A DNA stretch of 64,000 bases from Actinoplanes sandaracinus (GTDB lineage: Bacteria > Actinomycetota > Actinomycetes > Mycobacteriales > Micromonosporaceae). Below, in pieces: positions 26,938 to 33,895 of this stretch (positions are counted from its first letter, which is position 1; every line of letters starts with the position of its first letter). The translations under genes were made by a program, and so were the position numbers. The stretch is taken from positions 1 through 64,000 of the forward strand of contig NZ_JASCTH010000003.1 in NCBI RefSeq assembly GCF_030009775.1. The letters run 5' to 3'. The notes below the pieces were generated by a model. That model was not told the origin of the DNA and searched no databases. It worked only from the letters and a program-made list of their open reading frames with translations.

Positions 26938-26960
26938 AGACTAACACCCCCCTACGACAA
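26938..26960 (-). promoter_or_regulatory. PafBC-type damage promoter of the mutasome cluster
   Basis: On the minus strand TTGTCGTAG (26952-26960), then exactly 8 bases, then TAGTCT (26938-26943). The LexA-independent damage promoter of mycobacteria (RecA-NDp, PafBC-dependent) is TTGTCRGTG-N8-TANNNT; here seven of nine -35-like positions and the -10 match with exact spacing. Together with the LexA box 12 bases further on, this predicts dual damage control. Confidence 0.6.
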
Positions 26961-27054
26961 AAATGCAACCTCCGGCGCGCCACGCCACCAGCTTTTTCGA
27001 ACGGATGATCGACAAACCGACCGGCGTCGAGGCATGCGCCACCCTTCCACTCAG

Positions 27055-27071
27055 ATACCCCCAGGGGGTAT
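27055..27071 (+). promoter_or_regulatory. CsoR-like copper operator upstream of DUF4396 gene
   Basis: ATACCCCC-A-GGGGGTAT is a perfect 17-base palindrome of the C-run/G-run type bound by CsoR/RcnR regulators. TATGGT at 27069-27074 overlaps its right arm and fits a -10 box, so a bound repressor would block the promoter. No csoR gene is in the window. Confidence 0.65.
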
Positions 27072-27129
27072 GGTCGACGCGACGCAAGACACGACCCGAA
27101 GACCCGACGTGAAAAGGGAGGCGTCATCC

Positions 27130-27600
27130 ATGGATCACCACACCGGCCACGCCGGACATGGGCGGGCTTCATGGCGAGTGGCCGTCCAGGCGACCCTGCA
27201 CTGCCTCACCGGCTGCGCCATCGGCGAGGTGCTCGGCATGGTGATCGGCACCGCTCTGGGCTGGTCCGCCACCCCCACCGTGGTCCTCGCGGTAGCGCTG
27301 GCGTTCGTCTTCGGTTACGCGCTGACGATGCGGCCGCTGCTGCGCGGGGGCGTCGACGTGCGTACCGCGTTGAAGCTCGCGCTCGCCGCCGACACCGTGT
27401 CGATCACCGTCATGGAGATCATCGACAACGCGGTCATGCTCGCCGTGCCCGGAGCGATGGAGGCCGGCCTGGCCCATCCACTGTTCTGGGCGTCGCTCGC
27501 TTTCGCTCTGGCGGTGGCGTTCGTGCTCACCGTGCCGGTCAACCGGTGGCTGATCACCCGGGGCAAGGGCCACGCCGCAGTCCACCAGCACCACCACTGA
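27130..27600 (+). CDS. DUF4396 membrane protein, probable copper-related
   Basis: A 156-residue protein with a His-rich N-terminus (MDHHTGHAGHGRAS) and C-terminus (HAAVHQHHH) and four hydrophobic helices (about residues 22-45, 50-70, 85-110, 118-140). The DUF4396 motif HCLTGCAIGEVLGMVIG is clear. Members often sit behind CsoR operators beside copper genes; the His clusters and the operator here support metal handling, but transport is not shown. The ATG has AAGGGAGG eight bases upstream. Confidence 0.82.
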   Translation: MDHHTGHAGHGRASWRVAVQATLHCLTGCAIGEVLGMVIGTALGWSATPTVVLAVALAFVFGYALTMRPLLRGGVDVRTALKLALAADTVSITVMEIIDNAVMLAVPGAMEAGLAHPLFWASLAFALAVAFVLTVPVNRWLITRGKGHAAVHQHHH

Positions 27601-27699
27601 CACCCACGACCCACCGACACCGCCGAAACCCCACGGCCCCGCACCGCCGACACCGCACCGCCGGTACCCCACGGCCCCGCACCCAGACCCACCGCCAAC

Positions 27700-27745
27700 G
27701 CCGCCACGCCTGCCGGCCGGGATGCCCGGCCGCAGGCGTGGCGGC
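27700..27745. terminator. Bidirectional terminator between DUF4396 and DUF305 genes
   Basis: GCCGCCACGCCTGC pairs perfectly with GCAGGCGTGGCGGC, and the loop holds a second stem GGCCGGG/CCCGGCC: a 21-bp, nearly continuous stem. It lies between two convergent genes, so it can stop both transcripts. Confidence 0.8.
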
Positions 27746-27786
27746 GGCGCTTCGCGCGGCTCATGACGACCCGCGCGGCCGGCTAG

Positions 27787-28428
27787 CTAGCGCATGGCCT
27801 TCATCGTGGCGATCTCCGCCCGCTGGTCGGTGACGATCTTCGCGGCCAGGGCCTTGGCCTCAGGGCTGGCACCACGAGTGGCCTCCTCCCCGGCCATCGT
27901 GATGGCGCCCTCGTGGTGGGCGATCATCATGGTGAGGAACAGTTCGTCGAACGCCGCCCCACGGGCCGCGGCCAGCTTCTTCATGTCGGCGGCCGACATC
28001 ATGCCGGGCATCGACTCGTGGCCGGTGCCGTGTCCGCCGCCACCCGGGGCGGCGACGGGCTGCCCCCAGGTGGAGAGCCAGCCGGTCATGGTGGCGATCT
28101 CCGGGCCCTGTGCGGCCTCGATCGCGGTGGCGAGTTCCTTCAAGCGCGGGGTGGCGGCACGTTCACCGGCCAGCGTGGACATCTCGACGGCCTGCTGGTG
28201 GTGCACGATCATGTGCTGGGCGAACGCCACATCGGCATCGTTGAACCCGGCGCCGGGCCGGGCACTGCCACCCGGCGCCGCGGACGGGACGCCCGACGCC
28301 GCGGACGGAGCGGTCGTGTGGCCGGAGTCTCCGGAGTGTCCGCCGGAGCGGTCTCCGCAGGCGGCGACGGCGAGAACGAGAGTCACGGCGCCGCCCAGCA
28401 GGGCGCGGCGCGAGAGCGTACGCGTCAT
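27787..28428 (-). CDS. DUF305 lipoprotein, probable periplasmic metal-binding
   Basis: A 213-residue lipoprotein. The N-terminus has twin Arg and a hydrophobic run ending in a lipobox LAVAAC (Cys25 region), then a Ser/Gly-rich linker. The DUF305 motif pair is present: FAQHMIVHHQQAVEM and MMIAHHEGAITMA, with Met- and His-rich HGTGHESMPGMMSAADM between. Such His/Met sets suggest copper binding outside the membrane. The ATG at 28428 is favoured by the signal sequence; GAAAGG lies 12 bases upstream. Convergent with the DUF4396 gene. Confidence 0.85.
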   Translation of the reverse strand: MTRTLSRRALLGGAVTLVLAVAACGDRSGGHSGDSGHTTAPSAASGVPSAAPGGSARPGAGFNDADVAFAQHMIVHHQQAVEMSTLAGERAATPRLKELATAIEAAQGPEIATMTGWLSTWGQPVAAPGGGGHGTGHESMPGMMSAADMKKLAAARGAAFDELFLTMMIAHHEGAITMAGEEATRGASPEAKALAAKIVTDQRAEIATMKAMR

Positions 28429-28662
28429 TCGAAAAATCGGCCTTTCACTGAAAAACGGAACGGCGGGAAGGTCACGCCCGGCACAGTCATCAACGCCTCG
28501 ATCCCGGCGCAGGCGGTTCGCTCCCGGATAATTCCTTCCTTTCCGTACGGCTACGAAGGGCACCGTGGCATCCACGCGATGCCCTGCCCGGCCAGGCCGC
28601 GACGCGGCCGACGGGCATGGCGGGCGGTCCCGGCCCGGCCGTCCCGCCCAGCGTCTGGTCAT

Positions 28663-29057
28663 CGCTCACTTCCCGTTCAGCGGCCGGAGTTCTTCCGACC
28701 CACCGTGAGATACGTGAACCACGGCCCGACCGATCGAACCCACACCCAGCCGTCCCCCAAACCCGCCACCCCACCGCCATCACACACACGCACGACGGCC
28801 CGACCGTCGGACCCACGCCCAGCCGTCGCCCGGACGTGCTTGCCGACCGCCATGAGGCACGCGTACTACGGCTGGAGTGGTCGGACGTCGGTCAGCCGGT
28901 GGAGGCCGGGCTTGGCGGCCACCGTGCACCCGTGGACGGCCACTCCCAGCCGTCGCCCAAGCCCGTACACGGACCGCCGTGAGGCGCGGAGGCTACGGCT
29001 GGTGCTCCGGGACGACGGGGAAGGGACGAGAGGAGGGGAGACGCCCATGAGGGTGAA
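28663..29057. other. Gene-free interval upstream of SDR gene
   Basis: About 400 bases without a gene, between the DUF305 leader and the SDR start. Most of it is occupied by palindromic repeats listed separately; no ribosome site or domain supports the open frames. Confidence 0.5.
28745..29002. repeat. 58-bp palindromic intergenic repeats
   Basis: Full copies at 28818-28875 and 28945-29002 (127 bases apart) begin CCCAGCCGTCGCCC, share GACCGCCRTGAGGCRCG in the middle and end CTACGGCTGG, so the ends AGCCGT and ACGGCT are inverted repeats. A degenerate third copy starts at 28745 (CCCAGCCGTCCCCC). The ends resemble the 54-bp repeats at 15531-15646. This looks like a REP- or MITE-like family; no coding capacity. 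Confidence 0.7.
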
Positions 29058-29063
29058 TACGAT
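29058..29063 (+). promoter_or_regulatory. -10 box of leaderless SDR gene
   Basis: TACGAT six bases before the ATG at 29070. No ribosome site lies between; a leaderless mRNA is likely. Confidence 0.45.
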
Positions 29064-29069
29064 GGGCGT

Positions 29070-29876
29070 ATGGCGACGATCGTGGTGACCGGTGGCAGTT
29101 CGGGTGTGGGCTTGGCGGCCGCGAAGCAGTTCGCCGCCCGCGGCGACGAGGTGGTCTTGGTCGGCCGGGACCCGCGGCGTCTCGCCGCCGCGGTGGCTCA
29201 GGTGAAGGCTGCCGGCGGCGGCGAGCCGGCCCATTTCCGCGCTGACTTCGAGCGGCTGGACGAGGTCCGCGCCCTGGCCGACGGGCTGCTGGCCGCCTTC
29301 CCACGGATCGACGTGCTGGCTAACAACGCGGGCGGCATGGTGGGCGATTTCCGCCGCACCGTTGACGGCTTCGAGGCCACGGTGCAGGGCAATCATCTGG
29401 CCCCGTTCCTGCTGACCAGCCTGCTGCGGGAGCGGCTCCGGGGTGCCCGGGTGGTGAACACCGCGTCCCGCGCGCATGCGCAGGGCCGTCCCGATCCGGG
29501 CGACCTGACCGGTGACGCCAGGACGTACAACGCCTGGCGGGCCTATGGGGCGAGCAAGGCGGCGAACATCCTCTTCACGGCGGAGGCCGCCCGCCGCTGG
29601 CCGGATGTGTTCAGCGTGTCGTTCCATCCGGGTGTGGTGCGCACCAACTTCGGCACCGGCAGGGTCACCCGGCTGTTCTACAAGTACGCACCTTTCCTGG
29701 TGACTCCGGAGAAGGCCGGTGAGCTGCTGGTCTGGCTGGCCACCGCGCCGGAGGCGGATGTGGTGAACGGCGGCTACTACATGGGTCACAAGCTGACCGC
29801 GCCGGCCCCGCACGCCCGGGACGCCGCACTCGCCGCCACGTTGTGGGACGCCAGCGCCAAGGCGGTCGGCCGGTAG
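29070..29876 (+). CDS. SDR family NAD(P)-dependent oxidoreductase
   Basis: A 268-residue classical/extended short-chain dehydrogenase. VVTGGSSGVGLAAAKQF is the nucleotide-binding TGxxxGxG motif (residues 6-13), VLANNAGGMVG is the NNAG motif, and Tyr159-x-x-x-Lys163 in YGASKAAN is the catalytic pair. NADPH preference is suggested by Arg residues after beta 2 (GRDPRRL). The overall pattern resembles retinol dehydrogenase/WW-oxidoreductase-type SDRs; substrate unknown. Confidence 0.88.
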   Translation: MATIVVTGGSSGVGLAAAKQFAARGDEVVLVGRDPRRLAAAVAQVKAAGGGEPAHFRADFERLDEVRALADGLLAAFPRIDVLANNAGGMVGDFRRTVDGFEATVQGNHLAPFLLTSLLRERLRGARVVNTASRAHAQGRPDPGDLTGDARTYNAWRAYGASKAANILFTAEAARRWPDVFSVSFHPGVVRTNFGTGRVTRLFYKYAPFLVTPEKAGELLVWLATAPEADVVNGGYYMGHKLTAPAPHARDAALAATLWDASAKAVGR

Positions 29877-29977
29877 AGGCCGGGCAGGGGGTGCAGGCTG
29901 GACAGGCAGACCGGACAGGCCGATACAGGGTGTGCCGGGCGGGCTGGACGGCGGAGCGGCGGCGGCAGAATGAGCGG

Positions 29978-30451
29978 ATGCACAACCACCCCAACGTGAT
30001 CGCGGTGCGGGACGCGCTGAAGGAAGCCGGCGCGGACGTCGCCGAGATCGTCATCCTCGACGAGGCGGTGCACACCGCGGCCCTGGCCGCGGCCGCCCTG
30101 GAGGTCGAGGTCGGCCAGATCGCCAACTCGCTGGTCTTCGACGCCGACGGTGAGCCGCTGCTGGTCCTCACCTCCGGGGCGCACCGGGTCGACACCGCCA
30201 AGGTCGCCGTGTCGCTGGGCGTCGGCAAGCTGCGCCGGGCCACCCCCGAGTTCGTCCGGCAGCACACCGGCCAGGCGATCGGCGGAGTCGCCCCGCTGGG
30301 CCATCCCCGGCCGGTGCGCACTCTCGTCGATGTCGCTCTGGAACGGTTCCCGGTGGTCTGGGCGGCCGCCGGCGTACCCCAGTCGATCTTCCCGATCACC
30401 TATGCGGACCTGGTCCGCGTGACCGCCGGAACCCCGGCGGAGGTGGCGTGA
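29978..30451 (+). CDS. YbaK/EbsC family aminoacyl-tRNA deacylase
   Basis: A 157-residue YbaK/ProX-type editing domain that removes mischarged amino acids from tRNA. GQIANSLVFDADGEPLLVLTSGAHRVDTAKVA and GQAIGGVAPLGHPRPVRTLVD are the conserved segments, with the active-site GGVxPxGH. The true start is taken as ATG 29978, where homology begins; the frame is open further upstream. Ribosome site weak. Confidence 0.88.
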   Translation: MHNHPNVIAVRDALKEAGADVAEIVILDEAVHTAALAAAALEVEVGQIANSLVFDADGEPLLVLTSGAHRVDTAKVAVSLGVGKLRRATPEFVRQHTGQAIGGVAPLGHPRPVRTLVDVALERFPVVWAAAGVPQSIFPITYADLVRVTAGTPAEVA

Positions 30452-30489
30452 CGATCGGCGGGCGGTAACGCATGACGGACGGCGGGCGG

Positions 30490-30495
30490 TAACGT
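30490..30495 (+). promoter_or_regulatory. -10 box of leaderless carotenoid operon
   Basis: TAACGT six bases before the ATG at 30502. It lies at the end of the second copy of a 15-base direct repeat CGGCGGGCGGTAACG (30456-30470 and 30480-30494), which could be an activator or repressor site. Confidence 0.45.
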
Positions 30496-30501
30496 GGCGC
30501 G

Positions 30502-31233
30502 ATGACCGAAGATCAGGTCAGTCTGCACGTCTGGCGGGTGCCGCGCCGCGTCGTCGGCGCCGCCATGCTGCGCATGGCGTTCGGCCGCCGTCACGTCCCC
30601 GGAGTCCGTTTCGGCAAGTTTCTGGGTACGGGCACCGGCACCACCTTCGGGCCGAACGACACGGATCTGACCCGCTGGGCGGCTCTGACCGTGAGTGACC
30701 GTCCAGTGCGGTTCCCGGCCTGGGACGCGATCGCCGCGAGTCAGGTCCGCGTCGACCTGGAGCCGCTGGTCAGCCGGGGCGCGTGGTCGGGCCGCAGCCC
30801 GTTCCGGCCGACCGGCCGCAAGGTCACCGGACCGATTCTGGCGCTCACCCGGGCACGGCTGCGCCCGTCCCGCGCGCTGCGGTTCTGGACGGCGATCCCA
30901 CCGGTGGCCCGGGAGCTGGCGTCCGCGCCGGGACTGCTCGCCCGGTTCGGGGTGGGTGAGGCGCCGATCGGCTGGCAGGGGACGGTCAGCGTGTGGCGCA
31001 GCACCGCGGATCTCACCGCGTTCGCGTACCGTCAGCCGGAGCATCGGGCGGCGATCGCGCGTACCCCCGCCGACCGCTGGTATGCCGAGGAGCTGTTCGC
31101 CCGTTTCGCGGTGCTCGGCCTCAGCGGCGACCGCATGGTGCTGGGCTGGACCGACGAGAACCAGGCCGAGGAGATTCGGTCGGACGACGCGGCTGAGGAC
31201 TCGCCGAACGACAAGGAGCTGACGGAGCGATGA
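30502..31233 (+). CDS. Spheroidene monooxygenase-like protein (CrtA family)
   Basis: A 243-residue protein of the CrtA family: HVWRVPRRVVGAAMLRM at the N-terminus, VRFGKFLGTGTGTTFGPNDTDLTRWAALTVWD-like middle segment and IGWQGTVSVWRSTADLTAFAYRQPEHRAAI. CrtA adds a keto group at C-2 of spheroidene in purple bacteria. Homologues occur widely in Actinobacteria, some outside carotenoid clusters; here cruF, a CruG-like transferase and a CrtI-like gene follow, which supports a carotenoid role. The stop overlaps the next start (ATGA). Confidence 0.82.
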   Translation: MTEDQVSLHVWRVPRRVVGAAMLRMAFGRRHVPGVRFGKFLGTGTGTTFGPNDTDLTRWAALTVSDRPVRFPAWDAIAASQVRVDLEPLVSRGAWSGRSPFRPTGRKVTGPILALTRARLRPSRALRFWTAIPPVARELASAPGLLARFGVGEAPIGWQGTVSVWRSTADLTAFAYRQPEHRAAIARTPADRWYAEELFARFAVLGLSGDRMVLGWTDENQAEEIRSDDAAEDSPNDKELTER

Positions 31234-31799
31234 GGCTCGTAGCTTGGCAACCGGACGATCTGCTGCGCCGGCTCGACGACGTGGTGACCGTCTACGGCGA
31301 GGCGATGGGCTACCGCAAGGAGCTGTTGCAGACCCGTCGCGGCTACATCGGCTCCCACGTGCGACGGCCCGGTTTCCGTGCGGTGGCGACCCTCACGGCG
31401 GAGGGCGCGCTCGCCGGTTTCGGGTACGGCTACACGTCCGCCGCCGGCCAGTGGTGGCACGACCAGGTGCGCTCCGCCCTGGACGAGACGTCCCGCCGGC
31501 AGTGGCTGGCGGACTGTTTCGAGGTCGTCGAGCTGCATGTCAGCCCGGTCGCCCAGGGTCACGGGGTCGGCGCCCGGCAGTTGCGGGCGCTGCTGGCCAT
31601 GGCCGAGGGGAAGACGGTGCTGCTGTCCACTCCGGAGGCTGACGAGCAGGCGTCCCGGGCCTGGCGGCTGTACCGGCGTTTCGGTTTCGCCGACGTGCTG
31701 CGGGACTTCCTGTTCCCCGGTGACGAGCGGGCGTTCGCGATCCTCGGCCGGGAGATCCCGCTGGCCGCCGAGAGCACACCCGGAACGGTCGGCGGCTGA
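31230..31799 (+). CDS. GNAT family N-acetyltransferase
   Basis: A 189-residue acetyltransferase. The acetyl-CoA loop is in ELHVSPVAQGHGVGARQLRALL (R/Q-x-x-G-x-G/A type), and WRLYRRFGFADVLRDFLFPGDER is the C-terminal strand-helix motif. Substrate unknown. Placement inside a carotenoid operon, with an ATGA overlap to the CrtA-like gene, is unusual; acyl transfer to the carotenoid or its sugar is possible but unproven. Confidence 0.82.
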   Translation: MRLVAWQPDDLLRRLDDVVTVYGEAMGYRKELLQTRRGYIGSHVRRPGFRAVATLTAEGALAGFGYGYTSAAGQWWHDQVRSALDETSRRQWLADCFEVVELHVSPVAQGHGVGARQLRALLAMAEGKTVLLSTPEADEQASRAWRLYRRFGFADVLRDFLFPGDERAFAILGREIPLAAESTPGTVGG

Positions 31800-31804
31800 C
31801 GGTC

Positions 31805-32572
31805 TTGCGCAGGCTTCCCTGGATCGTGCTCGGCGGGCTGGTCCTGGCCCAGATCTGCTATCCGCTGACCGATGGCGAGGCGCGTGCCGGTCTCACGGTG
31901 GCGACCGTCCTGATCGGTGTCGCGCTGTCGGTCGGTCATGCGCTGCTCGACCGGGGGTCGCGGGCGGCGGCCGCGCTGGTCGGGACGGCGATGCTGGGTG
32001 GTTTCGCGGTCGAGGCGATCGGGGTGGCGACCGGTTTCCCGTTCGGCGTCTACCACTATTCGGGGCAGCTCGGGCCGAAGCTTCTCGGCGTACCGCTCAT
32101 CATCCCGTTGGCCTGGACGTGGATGGCCTGGCCGGCGTGGCTGGCGGCGCTGCGGGTGGCGCGTGGCCGTTTCGCCCGCGTCGCCGTCGCCGCCTGTGGT
32201 CTCGCCGCGTGGGATCTGTTTCTCGATCCGCAGATGGTCGCCGAGGGTTACTGGCTGTGGCGGGACCCGGTGCCGGCCCTGCCCGGGGTGCCCGGCATCC
32301 CGATCGGCAACTACCTGGGCTGGCTCGGTTTCGCTCTCCTGCTGATGGCGGCTCTCTCCGCCGCCGCGGGTCGTGCCGCCCGCGCTCCGGGGCCCGGTGA
32401 CGCGCCGATGCTGGCGCTCTGGCTGTGGACGTACGCCTCGTCGGTGCTCGCGCACGCCGTCTTCCTCGGCCTGCCCGCCTCCGCGGCCTGGGGTGGCGTC
32501 CTGATGGGCGCCGCGGTCCTGCCGTTGCTGCCCCGCCTGCGCCGCGCCCGCCACCAGCGTGTCCCGGCATGA
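31805..32572 (+). CDS. cruF: CruF-type carotenoid 1,2-hydratase
   Basis: A 255-residue polytopic membrane protein of the CruF (DUF422) family, which hydrates the psi end of acyclic or monocyclic carotenoids. Eight hydrophobic segments are visible; signature segments are GFAVEAIGVATGFPFGVYHYSGQLGPKLLGVPLIIPLAWTWMAWPAW in pieces, DLFLDPQMVAEGYWLW and GIPIGNYLGWLGFA. A TTG at 31805 opens the frame six bases after the GNAT stop; an internal start is possible. Its stop overlaps the glycosyltransferase start by ATGA. Confidence 0.86.
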   Translation: MRRLPWIVLGGLVLAQICYPLTDGEARAGLTVATVLIGVALSVGHALLDRGSRAAAALVGTAMLGGFAVEAIGVATGFPFGVYHYSGQLGPKLLGVPLIIPLAWTWMAWPAWLAALRVARGRFARVAVAACGLAAWDLFLDPQMVAEGYWLWRDPVPALPGVPGIPIGNYLGWLGFALLLMAALSAAAGRAARAPGPGDAPMLALWLWTYASSVLAHAVFLGLPASAAWGGVLMGAAVLPLLPRLRRARHQRVPA

Positions 32573-33657
32573 TCGCCTGGTCGGTGCTGGCGCCGTTGCT
32601 GGTGCTCACCGCACACACCGTGGTCAACGCGCTGTTGCTGCGCCGCCCGCGCCGCGACGTCTCGACGGCCGAGCGGGTCGCCGTGCTGCTGCCGCTGCGT
32701 AACGAGGCCGGCCGGGTCACCCCGTGCCTGCGCTCGCTGCTGGCTCAGCGCGGCGTCCCGGACATGACGATCCACGTCCTCGACGACGCTTCCACCGACG
32801 ACACGGCGGCCGTCGTCCGCGCCCTCGCGGCGGAGCCCGGCGGGGAACGGGCGCGGCTGCTCTCCGGCACACCACCGGAACAGGGCTGGCTGGGCAAGCC
32901 GAACGCCTGCCGGCAGCTCGCCGACGACGCCGGTGACGCGGACGTGCTGGTCTTCGTCGACGCCGACGTGGTCCTGGAACCGGACGCGATCGCCGGGGCG
33001 GTCACGCTGCTGCGGGAGGCCGGGGTGACGCTGCTGTCCCCGTACCCGAAGATCGTCGGCGCCGGGCGGCTGGTCCAGCCGCTGCTGCAGTGGTCTTGGC
33101 TGACGTTCCTGCCGATGCGCGGCATGGAACGCTCCGCACGGCCGTCGCTGGCGGCCGCCGGCGGGCAGTGGCTGGTCCTGGACCGGGCCGGTTACCGGCG
33201 GGCCGGCGGCCACGCCGCGGTCCGCGCCGACGTCCTGGAGGACATCGGCCTGGCCCGCGCGGTGAAACGCTCGGGCGGCCGCATCGCTCTCGCCGACGGT
33301 TCCCGCCTGGCCACCTGTCACATGTACGCCTCCTGGCCCGAGTTGGCGAACGGCTACGGCAAGTCGCTGTGGGCGTCCTTCGGGTCCGCTGCCGGCGCGG
33401 CCGCCGTCGTGGGCCTTCTCCTTCTTTTGTACGCCGTGCCCGTCCTGTTCCTGGTGAGCCCGTGGCCGGCCGTGGCCCTCGTCGCCTATCTGCTCGGCGT
33501 GACCGGTCGCCTGGTCAGCGCGGCGGCGACCGGCGGCCGTGCCGTCCCGGACGCCTTCGCCCACCCGGTTTCGGTCATCTTGTTCGCCTGGCTGGTGGCG
33601 CGCTCGTTCCACATGCGACGCCACCACCGCCTCACGTGGCGTGGCCGTCCCGTGTGA
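32569..33657 (+). CDS. GT2 glycosyltransferase, CruG-like
   Basis: A 362-residue membrane-bound family 2 glycosyltransferase. VAVLLPLRNEAGRVTPCLRSLL starts the GT-A fold, VLDDASTDDT is the nucleotide site, VFVDADVVLEPDA carries the DxD, and DVLEDIGLARAVKRSGG holds the ED/QxxRW-type region. N-terminal and three C-terminal transmembrane segments. Coupling to cruF by an ATGA overlap suggests it glycosylates the hydroxyl made by CruF, as CruG does for 2'-hydroxy carotenoids; donor sugar unknown. Confidence 0.85.
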   Translation: MIAWSVLAPLLVLTAHTVVNALLLRRPRRDVSTAERVAVLLPLRNEAGRVTPCLRSLLAQRGVPDMTIHVLDDASTDDTAAVVRALAAEPGGERARLLSGTPPEQGWLGKPNACRQLADDAGDADVLVFVDADVVLEPDAIAGAVTLLREAGVTLLSPYPKIVGAGRLVQPLLQWSWLTFLPMRGMERSARPSLAAAGGQWLVLDRAGYRRAGGHAAVRADVLEDIGLARAVKRSGGRIALADGSRLATCHMYASWPELANGYGKSLWASFGSAAGAAAVVGLLLLLYAVPVLFLVSPWPAVALVAYLLGVTGRLVSAAATGGRAVPDAFAHPVSVILFAWLVARSFHMRRHHRLTWRGRPV

Positions 33658-33844
33658 CCGCGTCACCACGATCGGGGCCGGTGTCGCGGCCTCTTCCGAC
33701 CGTCGTGACGGTCCCGCCGGTGGCCGGCGGCTTCAGCCCGTGAGACGCGCCGCGGCCCGGAACCGGGAGATGCTCGCGCGGGAGGCACGGGACGGTCCGG
33801 CTTCGGCGGGGCGGGCTTTGCGCGTACAAATGCGGGAGGTTTCG

Positions 33845-33895
33845 ATGGGTTTGGGCGATCATGGCGGAGACGCCGGCCGGGAGGGATGCGCGTGA
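33845..33895 (+). CDS. 16-residue upstream ORF coupled to crtI
   Basis: ATG at 33845 with GGGAGG five bases upstream encodes MGLGDHGGDAGREGCA, and its stop (TGA, 33893-33895) overlaps the GTG start of the desaturase. The arrangement suggests a coupling or leader peptide. It lacks a run of one amino acid, so attenuation by a charged tRNA is not indicated. Could be chance. Confidence 0.4.
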   Translation: MGLGDHGGDAGREGCA

